Positions 1 through 8,488 of a DNA stretch of 64,000 nucleotides are shown here, in pieces (positions within the stretch are counted from its first letter, which is position 1; the number at the start of each line of letters is the position of its first letter). The stretch is from Pseudomonadota bacterium (GTDB lineage: Bacteria > Pseudomonadota > Alphaproteobacteria > Reyranellales > Reyranellaceae). Position numbers and translations under genes: made by a program. The notes beneath the pieces were generated by a model that was not told the origin of the DNA, did no database searches, and saw only the letters and a list, made by a program, of their open reading frames with translations. The DNA lies in the NCBI GenBank assembly GCA_018240745.1, contig JAFEFF010000175.1, forward strand, positions 1 to 64,000, in the 5' to 3' direction.

Positions 1-2
1 AG

Positions 3-236
3 CTCTACAGGGCGACCGGCCCGGAGCTGGCGGCCGATGCGCGGCGCGCCGCAGAGTGGATGGACCGCTACAATGCCTCCCGCGCGCGCTCCTCGCGCGA
101 CCATTTGGCGATGCTGCGCGAGCTGTTCGCGCAGGTCGGCGACGATGCCATCGTCGGCGCCGGCGCCGTCGTGACACGCGACGTGCGCGAGGGTGCTACG
201 GTCGTGGGTAATCCAGCGAAAGAGCGTGCAGCGTGA
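3..236 (+). pseudogene. Maltose O-acetyltransferase-like remnant (left-truncated, internally deleted)
   Basis: An open frame enters from the left edge and stops at 234-236. Its first ~48 residues (LYRATGPELAAD, then WMDRYNAS) resemble the N-terminal Mac domain of maltose/galactoside O-acetyltransferases. Its last ~30 residues (AIVGAGAVVTRDV, then ATVVGNPAK) resemble the final coils of the hexapeptide-repeat beta helix. Family members have over 100 residues of beta helix, including the catalytic His, between these parts. Here the Mac helix runs almost directly into the last coils, so I infer an in-frame internal deletion and loss of acetyltransferase activity. The stop overlaps the GTG start of the next gene. 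A short unrelated hexapeptide protein is the alternative. Confidence 0.55.
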
Positions 237-637
237 CGGATCTCACACCCAATATTCCTGAAGTCGTCGCCGAGGTGACGGCGCTGTTCGAGCGCTACGA
301 GCAGGCGTTGATCGACAAGAACGTCGAGGTGCTCGACGCCACCTTCTGGAACAGCCCGTACACCATTCGTCTCGCCAATGCCGAGCACGGCTACGGCTTC
401 GACCGCATCCATGCGCATCGCGAGGCCCGCCTGCCGGGACCGGGCACCAAGGAGAAGCGCCTGCGGCTCGACGTGCTGACGCTCGGGCGTGACATCGCCA
501 CCGTGACGCTGGTCTACAAGGTGCGCGGCCGCGACATGACCGGGCGGCAGACGCAGACCTGGGTGCGCTTTGCCGATGTCGGCTGGAAGGTGATCGCCGC
601 GCACGTCTCTATGATCGCGGAGCAGCCTGTTCTGTAG
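233..637 (+). CDS. HpxZ/AtzH-like SnoaL-fold protein (DUF3225)
   Basis: This 134-residue protein has the cone-shaped NTF2/SnoaL-like fold pattern of the HpxZ/AtzH family. It opens with a helix containing FERYEQALIDKN, then FWNSPYTIRL, and ends in a beta sheet with TQTWVRF and GWKVIAAHVSMI. HpxZ is linked to oxalurate catabolism, and AtzH-like proteins accompany amidases of the biuret/cyanuric acid pathway. Translation starts at GTG and overlaps the stop of the preceding frame by four bases, so coupling is likely. The amidohydrolase begins 19 bases downstream, consistent with one catabolic operon. The partner amidase usual for this family is not seen here and may lie to the left. Confidence 0.8.
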   Translation: MTDLTPNIPEVVAEVTALFERYEQALIDKNVEVLDATFWNSPYTIRLANAEHGYGFDRIHAHREARLPGPGTKEKRLRLDVLTLGRDIATVTLVYKVRGRDMTGRQTQTWVRFADVGWKVIAAHVSMIAEQPVL

Positions 638-656
638 GAAAGAGTTGGAGGAAACC

Positions 657-1694
657 ATGGCGGCAGAAACGACGCCCACGCTCGGCAATGTGATCGCGCC
701 CGATCTCGACTGGGTGGCCAAGACCACCGAACCGGCACTCGAGCCCGACCTGCCGATCGTCGACCCGCACCACCACCTCTGGCAGCGCGCGGGCAACGAC
801 TACATGTTCCACGACCTGCTGGCGGACACCCGGACCGGCCACAACATCGTCGCCACCGTCTTCGTCGACTGCCATTCGATGTATCGCAAGGAAGGGCCGG
901 CGGAGATGCGCTGCCTCGGCGAGACCGAGTTCGCCAACGGCGTGGCGGCGATGAGCGCCTCGGGCATCTACGGCAACCTGCGCGCCTGCAAGGGCATCGT
1001 CAGCCATGTCGACCTGCGGCTGGGCAGCAAGGCGGGTGCGGTGTTCGATGCCCAGATCGCCGCCGGCAACGGCCGCTTCAAGGGTATCCGCTACCAGACC
1101 GGTTGGGACGCCGATCCCGGCATCCGCAACTCGCGCACCGATCCGACGCCGGAGCTGACGCGCGACAAGACATGGCGCGAAGGCTTCAAGGAGCTGGCCA
1201 GGCGCGACCTCACCTTCGATGCCTGGCTTTACCATCCACAGATCGGCGAGATCGCCGAGCTGGCCGACGCCTTCCCGAACACCTCGATCATCCTCGACCA
1301 CATCGGCGGCCCGCTCGGCTATGCCGGCTATGCGAGCCGCCACGACGAGGTGCGAGCAACCTGGAAGAAGACGATGGCCGAGCTCGCCAGGCGCCGGAAC
1401 ATCACCGTGAAGGTCGGCGGCCTCGGCATGGCGATGGGCTGGTTCGACTTCTATCGGCGGCCCAAGCCGCCCGGCTCGCAGGAGCTGGCCGATGCCTTCA
1501 GGCCGTGGGTCGAGACCTGCATCGAGCTGTTCGGCGCCGATCGCTGCATGTTCGAGAGCAACTTCCCGGTCGACAAGATCACGTCGGGCTACGGCGTGCT
1601 GTGGAACGCCTTCAAGCGGCTCGCCGCCAGGGCCTCGGCCGATGAGAAGACAGCGCTCTTCAGCGGCACGGCGTCCCGCGTCTACAAGCTCTAA
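657..1694 (+). CDS. Amidohydrolase family 2 (TIM-barrel metal-dependent hydrolase)
   Basis: A 345-residue cytoplasmic TIM-barrel hydrolase of the amidohydrolase-2 family (PF04909). The metal-binding motif DPHHHLW is at residues 36-42, a barrel-strand His is in ILDHIGGP, and a C-terminal conserved Asp is in ESNFPVD. Family members hydrolyse or decarboxylate lactones and aromatic acids such as 2-pyrone-4,6-dicarboxylate; the substrate here cannot be read from sequence. I chose the ATG at 657 over the upstream TTG at 645 because GGAGG lies five bases before the ATG, inside that extension. The solute-binding protein gene follows 11 bases downstream, suggesting uptake and hydrolysis of the same compound class. 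Confidence 0.85.
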   Translation: MAAETTPTLGNVIAPDLDWVAKTTEPALEPDLPIVDPHHHLWQRAGNDYMFHDLLADTRTGHNIVATVFVDCHSMYRKEGPAEMRCLGETEFANGVAAMSASGIYGNLRACKGIVSHVDLRLGSKAGAVFDAQIAAGNGRFKGIRYQTGWDADPGIRNSRTDPTPELTRDKTWREGFKELARRDLTFDAWLYHPQIGEIAELADAFPNTSIILDHIGGPLGYAGYASRHDEVRATWKKTMAELARRRNITVKVGGLGMAMGWFDFYRRPKPPGSQELADAFRPWVETCIELFGADRCMFESNFPVDKITSGYGVLWNAFKRLAARASADEKTALFSGTASRVYKL

Positions 1695-1705
1695 GGGAGG
1701 TTTCG

Positions 1706-3274
1706 ATGCGTCGTCTCCTGCTTGCCTTCGCCGTGCTGGCGGCCTTTTTCGCCGCGCCGCTTGCCTCGGCGCAGACCTTGAAGGTCGTGATGCATTCCGA
1801 CGTCAAGGCGCTCGATCCGGTGTGGAGCGGCGCCTACATCACGCGGAACCTCGGCTACATGCTGTACGACACGCTGTTCGCGCTCGACGAGAGCCTGCAG
1901 GTCAAGCCGCAGATGGTCGAGAAGTGGGAGACCAGCCCGGACGGCCTGACCTGGACCTTCACCTTGCGCGACGGGCTCGAGTTCCACGATGGCGCGCCGG
2001 TCACGTCGGACGACGTCGTCGCCTCGCTGAAGCGCTGGGCGCAGCGCGATTCGATGGGCCAGAAGCTCGCCGCCTATACGGCCGAGTGGAAGGCGGTCGA
2101 TCCCAGGACCTTCCAGATCGTGCTGAAGCAGAAATTCGGGCCGTTGCTCGAGGCGCTCGGCAAACCGTCCGTGGTGGTGCCGTTCATCTTTCCGAAGAAG
2201 GCGGCCGAGGCGCAGGATGCCTTCAAGCAGAGCGACAACGTGACCGGCTCGGGCCCCTTCATGTTCAAGAAGGACGAGTGGAAGGCCGGCGAGAAGGTCG
2301 TCTTCGTCAAGAACCCCAGGTACAAGCCCCGGCCGGAGCCGATGTCGGGCCTCGCCGGCGGCAAGGTCGTCAAGCTCGATCGCGTCGAATGGGTGTGGAT
2401 CCCCGATCCCGAGACGCAGCTCAACGCGCTGGTCAACGGCGAGATCGACATGCTCGAGAGTGTCAACTACGACCACCTGCCCATCCTCGAGAAGACACCG
2501 GGCGTGAAGGTCCTGACCAGCCGTACCTCGAACCAGTACACCTTCCGCATGAACTGGCTGCAGCCGCCGTTCAACGACGTGCGGGTGCGCCGCGCCGCCG
2601 CCTATGCGCTGAGCCAGCCCGAGTTCCTCGAGGCCAATATCGGCGACAAGCGCTTCTACCGGACCTGCAAGGCGCTGTTCACCTGCGGCACGCCGCTCGA
2701 ATCGACTGTCGGCATGGAAGGCTTGATCGAGGGCAACGTCGCCAAGGCGAAGGAGCTGCTGGCCGAGGCCAAGTACGACGGCGCGCCGGTGGTGATCCCG
2801 CAGCCGACCGACCTCGGCGTCATCAAGCAGCTCGCCCCGGTCGCCAAGGCGCAGCTCGAGAGGGCGGGCTTCAAGGTCGAGGTCCAGCCGATGGACTGGC
2901 AGAGCATGGTGAGCCGCCTGATCAGCAACAAGGGCCCGGTCAGCCAGGGCGGCTGGAGCGCCTTCGGCACCAGTTGGGTGCAGGTCGACATCCTCGATCC
3001 GCTGATGACGCCCAATCTCGCCGCGACCTGCGAGAAGGCGCGTGCCGGCTGGCCGTGCGATGGCGAGCTCGAGAAGCTGCGCGACGCCTTCATCGCCGCC
3101 GCCACCCCGGCCGAGAAGAAGGCAGCGGCCGAGGCGGTGCAGAAGCGGGCGATGGAGATCGTGACCCACATCCCGCTCGGTGAATGGACCGGCGTCTGGG
3201 CGGTGCGCAGCAACGTCGAGGCACCCGCCAGGACTGCGCCGGTCACGGTATTCTGGGGGATGAGCAAGAAATGA
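1706..3274 (+). CDS. ABC transporter substrate-binding protein, family 5 (peptide/opine type)
   Basis: This 522-residue periplasmic protein has an N-terminal Sec signal peptide ending near PLASA-QT, followed by a family-5 solute-binding domain (DppA/OppA type). Typical elements are KALDPVW near the N terminus, the LRDGLEFHDGAPVTSDDV segment and SGPFMFKKDEW. It would capture a peptide, opine or other amphipathic solute for an ABC importer. No permease or ATPase gene is adjacent. It follows the amidohydrolase closely and is probably cotranscribed. It is a close paralogue of the minus-strand gene at 5563-7137, with long shared motifs such as FVKNPRYKPR and ending similarly in VVWNISKKN/TVFWGMSKK. 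Confidence 0.9.
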   Translation: MRRLLLAFAVLAAFFAAPLASAQTLKVVMHSDVKALDPVWSGAYITRNLGYMLYDTLFALDESLQVKPQMVEKWETSPDGLTWTFTLRDGLEFHDGAPVTSDDVVASLKRWAQRDSMGQKLAAYTAEWKAVDPRTFQIVLKQKFGPLLEALGKPSVVVPFIFPKKAAEAQDAFKQSDNVTGSGPFMFKKDEWKAGEKVVFVKNPRYKPRPEPMSGLAGGKVVKLDRVEWVWIPDPETQLNALVNGEIDMLESVNYDHLPILEKTPGVKVLTSRTSNQYTFRMNWLQPPFNDVRVRRAAAYALSQPEFLEANIGDKRFYRTCKALFTCGTPLESTVGMEGLIEGNVAKAKELLAEAKYDGAPVVIPQPTDLGVIKQLAPVAKAQLERAGFKVEVQPMDWQSMVSRLISNKGPVSQGGWSAFGTSWVQVDILDPLMTPNLAATCEKARAGWPCDGELEKLRDAFIAAATPAEKKAAAEAVQKRAMEIVTHIPLGEWTGVWAVRSNVEAPARTAPVTVFWGMSKK

Positions 3275-3279
3275 CGCAG

Positions 3280-3311
3280 GAAAGATCGCTCGGCTTCGCG
3301 TCGGGACGACA
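3280..3311 (+). repeat. Degenerate half copy of the 5493-5559 palindrome
   Basis: The segment GAAAGATCGCTCGGCTTCG, ending in TCGGGACGACA, matches one arm of the palindrome at 5493-5559 (AAAGGTCCCTCGGCTTCG then TCGGGATGACA) with a few differences. Only one arm is present, so this copy cannot form the full hairpin. It lies in the 70-base gap between the two binding-protein genes. Confidence 0.6.
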
Positions 3312-3344
3312 GTAGACTCCCGCGCCTGAAAAAAGGAGGCGTGG

Positions 3345-4373
3345 GTGTTCGGTAAAGGTTTGACCCGTCGGGCGGCGCTGGCTGGCGTCGTTGCGGCACC
3401 GCTCGTGCGCACGGCGTGGGCCGAGGATCCGCCCAAGGCGTCGGTGGCGCTGCTGCGGCTTTCCTCGTCGGGGCCGGTGTTCTTCGCGCAGGAGAAGGGC
3501 TGGTTCAAGGAAGCGGGCCTCGACCTTGCGATCAAGGACTTCACCGCCGCGGCCCAGCCGCCGCTCGCCGTCGTTTCCGGCGATGCCGACTTCGGCATGA
3601 CCGCCTTCACCGCGGGCTTCTACAACCTCGCCGCCAAGGGCGGGCTCAAGGTGATCGCCGCACAGAGCGCGGAGAAGCCGGGCTACCCGCTGGTCGCGAT
3701 CGCCGTCACCAAGGCGGCATGGGATGCGGGCATTCGCTCGATCAAGGATTTCGCCGGCAAGCGCATCGGCATGACGACTGCCGGCTCGTCGATGCACTAT
3801 TCGATCGAGATCGTCGCGCGCAAGCATGGCATCGATCCCAAGACCATCACCATGGTGCCGCTCAACTCGCTGCCCAACATGGCGGCGGCCTTCAAGGGCG
3901 GCAATGTCGACGGCGCGCTCTTTCCGGTCACGACCTGGCGTCAGGTCGAGGCCGATTCCGGCGGGCACCTCATCGCCTGGGTCGGCGACGAGACGCCGTG
4001 GCAGCTCGGCGGCGTGTTCACCTCGCCCAAGACGATCGCCGAGCGGCGGCCGGTGGTCGAGAAGTTCATCGCCGGATACCAGCGCGGCGCCACCGCCTAC
4101 AACGAGGCGTTCGGCAAGCGCGAGAACGGCAAGATCGTGCCGGGGCCGGGCTACGACGAGCTGCTGAAGATCGTGGCGACAGCGGTGAAGCAGTCACCCC
4201 AGCTGGTGTCGGAGGGGCTGCCCTATATCGATCCGATGGGCCGGCTCGACGTCGGCGATATCTACAAGCAGGTCGAGCTGTGGAAGGCGCAGGGCCAGGT
4301 CGCGCGCGACGCCGACCCGAAGACCTTCGTCGACCTCACCTTCGTGAAAGGCCACTTCAACGTGCCGGGTTGA
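3345..4373 (+). CDS. NitT/TauT-type ABC transporter substrate-binding protein
   Basis: A 342-residue exported protein of the NMT1/SsuA/TauA superfamily. The N terminus LTRRAALAGVVAAPL is a twin-arginine-type signal. It is followed by ALLRLSSSGPVFFAQEKGWF and a two-lobed binding fold with DADFGMTAFTAGFYNLA and KRIGMTTAGSSMHYS. Family members bind nitrate, taurine, alkanesulfonates, thiamine precursors or aromatic acids; the ligand here is unknown. GTG at 3345 is used, with AAAAGGAGG just upstream at 3331-3339. It is separated from the family-5 binding protein by a degenerate palindrome half. No cognate permease or ATPase is nearby, so it is either an orphan receptor or uses components encoded elsewhere. 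Confidence 0.85.
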   Translation: MFGKGLTRRAALAGVVAAPLVRTAWAEDPPKASVALLRLSSSGPVFFAQEKGWFKEAGLDLAIKDFTAAAQPPLAVVSGDADFGMTAFTAGFYNLAAKGGLKVIAAQSAEKPGYPLVAIAVTKAAWDAGIRSIKDFAGKRIGMTTAGSSMHYSIEIVARKHGIDPKTITMVPLNSLPNMAAAFKGGNVDGALFPVTTWRQVEADSGGHLIAWVGDETPWQLGGVFTSPKTIAERRPVVEKFIAGYQRGATAYNEAFGKRENGKIVPGPGYDELLKIVATAVKQSPQLVSEGLPYIDPMGRLDVGDIYKQVELWKAQGQVARDADPKTFVDLTFVKGHFNVPG

Positions 4374-4396
4374 GCGCGCCCTGTCACGCACCCCTG

Positions 4397-4786
4397 TCAC
4401 GCGGCCTTCAGCTCTGTCTTCCTGGCGGCACGGTCCTCCGCCTGCCAGCGCACGGCGACCTCGCCCAGCTTCTCCAGCACCTCGTCGAGCTCGTGCCCGC
4501 GCGGGGTGAGGGAGTAGGTGACCTTCGGCGGGATCGTCGCCTCGTAGTCGCGCTTGATCAGGCCGGCGCCCTCGAGGGTGCGCAGCCGCTCGGTCAGCAT
4601 CTTGGCCGAGATGCCGGCGACCCGGCGCTTCAGCTCGCCGAAGCGCTGCGGCCCGAAGGCGCGCAGGTTGTAGACGATGTACGTGGTCCATGGACCCATC
4701 AGCATGCGCAGGATGTAGTCCATGGGGCAGGCGGCGCCGCCTTCCTGGGGGGCCGGAGCCGCTGTCTCTTCGGTCGAGATGGTCAT
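4397..4786 (-). CDS. HxlR-family winged-helix transcriptional regulator
   Basis: A ~130-residue DNA-binding protein of the HxlR/MarR-like family. Features include ACPMDYILRMLMGPWT, the helix-turn-helix with FGELKRRVAGISAKMLTERL, and the wing region KRDYEATIPPKVTYSLTPRG. HxlR proteins sense electrophiles, quinones or redox stress and usually repress a divergent oxidoreductase gene, which matches the flavodoxin-like gene opposite. I prefer the ATG at 4786 because an upstream ATG at 4861 would extend the protein through the divergent promoter region. The conserved Cys before the first helix (AACPMDY) is the usual redox-sensing position in this family. Two candidate operators lie in the gap. Confidence 0.85.
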   Translation of the reverse strand: MTISTEETAAPAPQEGGAACPMDYILRMLMGPWTTYIVYNLRAFGPQRFGELKRRVAGISAKMLTERLRTLEGAGLIKRDYEATIPPKVTYSLTPRGHELDEVLEKLGEVAVRWQAEDRAARKTELKAA

Positions 4787-4819
4787 GGGGAAAATCTCTG
4801 CAGTTACGATTTGGTACCT

Positions 4820-4871
4820 ACTTGAGGTTATATAGTGGGCCTCCCAACTGTTTCCAGTCACTTGAAGTAAT
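4820..4871. promoter_or_regulatory. Paired candidate HxlR operators
   Basis: The gap between the HxlR gene and the flavodoxin gene holds ACTTGAGGTTAT at 4820-4831 and ACTTGAAGTAAT at 4860-4871. These are imperfect direct copies exactly 40 bases apart, about four helical turns. The second contains the palindrome ACTTgAAGT. HxlR/YodB-type operators are short ACT...AGT palindromes, so these are good candidates for autoregulation and control of the divergent gene. Binding is inferred. Confidence 0.5.
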
Positions 4872-4893
4872 CTACTCAGGATTGGAGACTTTT

Positions 4894-5478
4894 ATGACCA
4901 CCGTCGCTATCGTCTATCACTCCGGCTACGGCCACACCCAAGCCGTCGCGGAGGCGGTCGCCGCGGGCATCCAGGGCGTTCCGGGCGCCCAGGCGAAGCT
5001 GATCCCGGCCGGCGAAGCGGAAGCCCGCGAGGCTGAGCTCGATGCCGCCGACGCCATCGTCTTCGGCAGCCCGACCTACATGGGCGGCGTGTCGGCCGAC
5101 TTCGCCAGGTTCAAGGACTGGACGTCGAAGAAATGGATGGCGCGCGCCTGGCAGGACAAGCTCGCGGCCGGCTTCACCGTCTCGGCGTCGTGGGGCGGCG
5201 ACAAGCAGAACACGCTCTACCAGCTTCTCACGCTCGCCCAGCAGCAGGGCATGGTGTGGGTCGGGCTCGGCCTGGCGCCGGGCTACAACCACTCCAAGGG
5301 CTCGCCCGAGGACCTCAACCGCACCGGCGCCTCGCTCGGCGTGATGGCCCAGGCCAATGCCGACCAGGGCAACGAGGGCATCGGCGGCAGCGAACTGCGC
5401 ACCGCGCAAGCGCTCGGCAAGCGCGTCGCCGAAGCCGCGTTGCGCTGGAAGAAAGTGCCGCTCGCGCAGGCGGCCTAG
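4894..5478 (+). CDS. Flavodoxin-fold NAD(P)H-dependent oxidoreductase (WrbA-like)
   Basis: A 194-residue flavodoxin-fold protein. The FMN phosphate-binding loop is YHSGYGHTQ at residues 8-16, and GSPTYMGGVSADF plus SASWGGDKQNTL are the WrbA/flavodoxin-like flavin-contacting loops. It probably reduces quinones by two electrons using NAD(P)H in the cytoplasm. The ATG at 4894 gives the correct N terminus (MTTVAIVYHSG); the same frame is open further upstream but runs through the regulatory gap. The divergent HxlR regulator and paired operators suggest induction by quinones or electrophiles. It ends just before a strong palindrome that separates it from a convergent gene. Confidence 0.87.
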   Translation: MTTVAIVYHSGYGHTQAVAEAVAAGIQGVPGAQAKLIPAGEAEAREAELDAADAIVFGSPTYMGGVSADFARFKDWTSKKWMARAWQDKLAAGFTVSASWGGDKQNTLYQLLTLAQQQGMVWVGLGLAPGYNHSKGSPEDLNRTGASLGVMAQANADQGNEGIGGSELRTAQALGKRVAEAALRWKKVPLAQAA

Positions 5479-5492
5479 GCCTGGAGAAGAGG

Positions 5493-5559
5493 AAAGGTCC
5501 CTCGCTACGCTCGGGATGACAACAATGGTGTCATCCCGAGGCGAAGCCGAGGGACCTTT
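5493..5559. repeat. Palindromic repeat, family A (possible bidirectional terminator)
   Basis: Arms AAAGGTCCCTCG and CGAGGGACCTTT bound a 67-base near-perfect inverted repeat, whose inner arms CGGGATGACA and TGTCATCCCG flank a seven-base loop. It lies between convergent genes and could terminate both. A half copy is at 3280-3311, and a related palindrome with TGTCATCC and GGATGACA ends is at 48931-48980. Confidence 0.85.
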
Positions 5560-5562
5560 CGT

Positions 5563-7137
5563 TCAGTTCTTCTTGCTGATGTTCCACACCACCGGGACCG
5601 GCGAGGCCAGCCAGCCCGCGAGGCGGTCCTTGCGATACGCACCGAACGCCTTGTACAGGCCGACCGGGGCGAAGAAGCCCTGCTCGATCGCGCGATCGGA
5701 GATCGCGAGACCCAGCGCCTTCTGCTTCTCCGGATCCTGCTCGTGCAGGAAGGCGTCGCGCAGCTTCTCCATCTCGGCGTCGCACGGCCAGCCGAACCAC
5801 GCCTTGTCGCAGGCGCCCGACGCGAAGCTGTTGAACCCGGGATTGTTCGAATCGAGGGCGATGTTGGTGGTGAAGAAGATGTCCCAGCCGCCCTGTGCGA
5901 CCGGTTCCTTGCGCGAGCGGCGCGAGACCACGCTCTGCCAGTCCATGTCGACCATGTCGACCTTGAAGCCCGCCGCCTCGAGCTGCTGCTTGGCGACCGG
6001 CTGCACGTTGTTCGACGATTGCAGGTCGGTCTGATGCATCATCAGCACCGGCGTGCCGTCATAGCCGCCCTCCTTCAGCAGCGCCTTGGCCTTGGCGAGA
6101 TCGGGCTTGATCAGCAGGTTGCCGTATTCCTTGCCGTAGCGGGTGCCGCAGATGAACGGCGCGTTGCACACCTTGTAGATCGCCGGATCGCCGACCTGGG
6201 CCTGCAGCATCGGCTCCTGGGCGAGCGCGTACATCGCCGCCTGGCGGATCTTCACGTTGTCGAAGGGTTTGTGCAGCCAGTTGAAGCGCATGACGATCTG
6301 GCTGCCCGATTCGTTCCAGCCGTAGAGCGCGACGTTCTTGTCCGACTTGAAGAGCGGGAAGAGGTCGGGCGGCGGCGATTCGATCAGGTCGATCTCGCCG
6401 GCGAGCAGTGCGTTGGCGGCGGTGTTGGGATCGGGAATGGCGAGCCATTCGACGCGATCGACCTTGGCCACCTTGCCGCCGGCCAGCATCGACGGCGGCT
6501 CGTTGCGCGGCTTGTACCTGGGGTTCTTCACGAACACCGTCTTGTCGCCGGGTTTCCACTCGTCCTGCTTGAAGATGAAGGGACCCGAGCCGGTGTAGTC
6601 GGTGATCTGCTTGTACGGATCGGTTTCGGCGACCCGTTTGGGCATCATGAACGGCACGTTCGACGAGATCTTGCCCAGCGCCTCGAGCACCAGGCCGAAC
6701 GGCTGCTTGAGCACGATCGCGAAGGTCTTGTCGTCGATCTTCTTCAGCTCGCCGGTCGCCTTCATCAGCGCCTGGCCGAACGAGTCACGCGCGCCCCAGC
6801 GCTTGATCGAGGCGATACAGTCGTCGGCGGTGACCGGCGTGCCGTCGCTCCACACCAGCCCGTCGCGCAGCGTGATGGTCCAGGTCATCTTGTCGTCGGA
6901 GACGGTGTACTTCTCCGCCATCTGCGGCTGGACCTTGAGGTCGGCGTCGGTGGAGAACAGCGTGTCGTAGATCATGTAGCCGAAGTTTCGGCTGATCAGC
7001 GCGGTGGTCCAGATCGGGTCGAGGATCTTGATGTCGGCGTGGCTCACCATGCGTAGAGTTGTCTGGGCCATCGCCGGCGCGGCGACCGACGCCCATATAG
7101 CCAGGGCAAGAGCCGCCCGTTTGTACAAACCACGCAT
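5563..7137 (-). CDS. ABC transporter substrate-binding protein, family 5
   Basis: A 524-residue periplasmic binding protein. The signal peptide (KRAALALAIWASVAAPAMA) is followed by QTTLRMVSHADIKILDPIW, the LRDGLVWSDGTPVTADD region and SGPFIFKQDEW, all typical of the DppA/OppA family. It is a close paralogue of 1706-3274 but lies on the opposite strand with no permease or ATPase beside it. The ligand is unknown; related alphaproteobacterial proteins occur in large expanded sets. It is monocistronic, reading toward the palindrome at 5493-5559, and its start is divergent from the dioxygenase gene with a ~50-base gap holding both promoters. Confidence 0.9.
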   Translation of the reverse strand: MRGLYKRAALALAIWASVAAPAMAQTTLRMVSHADIKILDPIWTTALISRNFGYMIYDTLFSTDADLKVQPQMAEKYTVSDDKMTWTITLRDGLVWSDGTPVTADDCIASIKRWGARDSFGQALMKATGELKKIDDKTFAIVLKQPFGLVLEALGKISSNVPFMMPKRVAETDPYKQITDYTGSGPFIFKQDEWKPGDKTVFVKNPRYKPRNEPPSMLAGGKVAKVDRVEWLAIPDPNTAANALLAGEIDLIESPPPDLFPLFKSDKNVALYGWNESGSQIVMRFNWLHKPFDNVKIRQAAMYALAQEPMLQAQVGDPAIYKVCNAPFICGTRYGKEYGNLLIKPDLAKAKALLKEGGYDGTPVLMMHQTDLQSSNNVQPVAKQQLEAAGFKVDMVDMDWQSVVSRRSRKEPVAQGGWDIFFTTNIALDSNNPGFNSFASGACDKAWFGWPCDAEMEKLRDAFLHEQDPEKQKALGLAISDRAIEQGFFAPVGLYKAFGAYRKDRLAGWLASPVPVVWNISKKN

Positions 7138-7190
7138 GAAAACCCTCTTCTCCTTTTACCGATTTCAGATGTTGTGTGAGGATTGAAGCA

Positions 7191-7955
7191 ATGTCGATGC
7201 CGTCAGTCTTCGTGTCGCACGGGTCGCCGACCCTGATCCTGGAAAACCTGCCGGCGCGGGATTTCCTGTCGACCCTCGGCACGCTCCTGCCGCGGCCCAG
7301 GGCGATCGTCGCAGTGTCCGCGCACTGGAACACCGAGCGGCCGGCCGTCTCGACCGCCGAGCGGCCGGAGACGATCCACGACTTCTATGGCTTCCCCGAC
7401 GATCTCTACCGCCTGCACTACGAGGCGCCGGGGGCGCCCGAGCTCGCCGAGCGGGTGGCGAAGATGACCGGCGCGGTGTGCGATCCGAGCTACGGTCTCG
7501 ACCACGGCGCCTGGGTGCCGGCGATGCTGGGCTGGCCCGAGGCCGACATCCCGATCTTCCAGCTCGCGGTGCAGCCCTACATGACGCCGGCGCACCACAT
7601 CGCGCTCGGCCGCAAGCTGGCGCCGCTGCGCGAGGAGGGGATCCTGGTGATGGGCAGCGGCAGCGCGACCCACAATCTGCGCCGCCTGATGCGTGGCCAG
7701 CACGGCGCCGAGCCCGAGCCTTGGGCGAGGGAATTCGACGACTGGGTGGCGGAGACCGTCGCGAAGGGCGACGAGGCGGCGCTGGCGAACTATCGCACCG
7801 AGGCGCCGCATGCCCGCGATGCCCATCCGACCGACGAGCACTTCCTGCCACTGCACGTCGCCTTCGGCGCCGGCGGCAAGGGCGCCAAAGGCAAGCCGCT
7901 ACACCGCAGCTTCACCTCCGCCAACCTGTCGATGGCGGCGTATTCGTTTTCGTGA
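7191..7955 (+). CDS. Class III extradiol ring-cleavage dioxygenase (DODA/LigB family)
   Basis: A 254-residue non-haem metal enzyme of the DODA/LigB superfamily. The metal ligands sit in FVSHGSPTL near the N terminus and VSAHWNT; further conserved His residues are in LDHGAWVP and LPLHVAFGA. MGSGSATHNLR is a family signature. Members open catechol rings, such as 4,5-DOPA, between or beside the hydroxyls using dioxygen. The ATG at 7191 is preceded by GAGG at 7178-7181; GTG 7176 would add five residues and ATG 7197 is also possible. It stands alone, divergent from the binding-protein gene. The natural substrate is unknown. Confidence 0.87.
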   Translation: MSMPSVFVSHGSPTLILENLPARDFLSTLGTLLPRPRAIVAVSAHWNTERPAVSTAERPETIHDFYGFPDDLYRLHYEAPGAPELAERVAKMTGAVCDPSYGLDHGAWVPAMLGWPEADIPIFQLAVQPYMTPAHHIALGRKLAPLREEGILVMGSGSATHNLRRLMRGQHGAEPEPWAREFDDWVAETVAKGDEAALANYRTEAPHARDAHPTDEHFLPLHVAFGAGGKGAKGKPLHRSFTSANLSMAAYSFS

Positions 7956-7970
7956 TTCTTGTGCTGGGGG

Positions 7971-7989
7971 CGCGCCACTCCGTGGCGCG
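7971..7989. repeat. Short palindrome, family B (half unit)
   Basis: CGCGCCAC-tcc-GTGGCGCG forms a perfect 8-bp hairpin 15 bases after the dioxygenase stop. With its flanking GGGGG it matches one half of the larger palindrome at 11739-11811. It lies between convergent genes (dioxygenase and glutaredoxin). Confidence 0.75.
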
Positions 7990-8114
7990 TCATGAGTCGG
8001 GAAGCAGCGTTGTCTGCAAGCCTCCACACTGCGGGCCCTGCAGTTCGGCCTGCGGCCGACCGGCGCGGCGGGGCGCGCCTACCGCTACGGGCCCGCCGGC
8101 GCGTGTGAACGCGC

Positions 8115-8450
<336 letters not shown>

Positions 8451-8488
8451 CAGGAACTCCCAGGAAATTACTCAGGAATATAGGGCGC

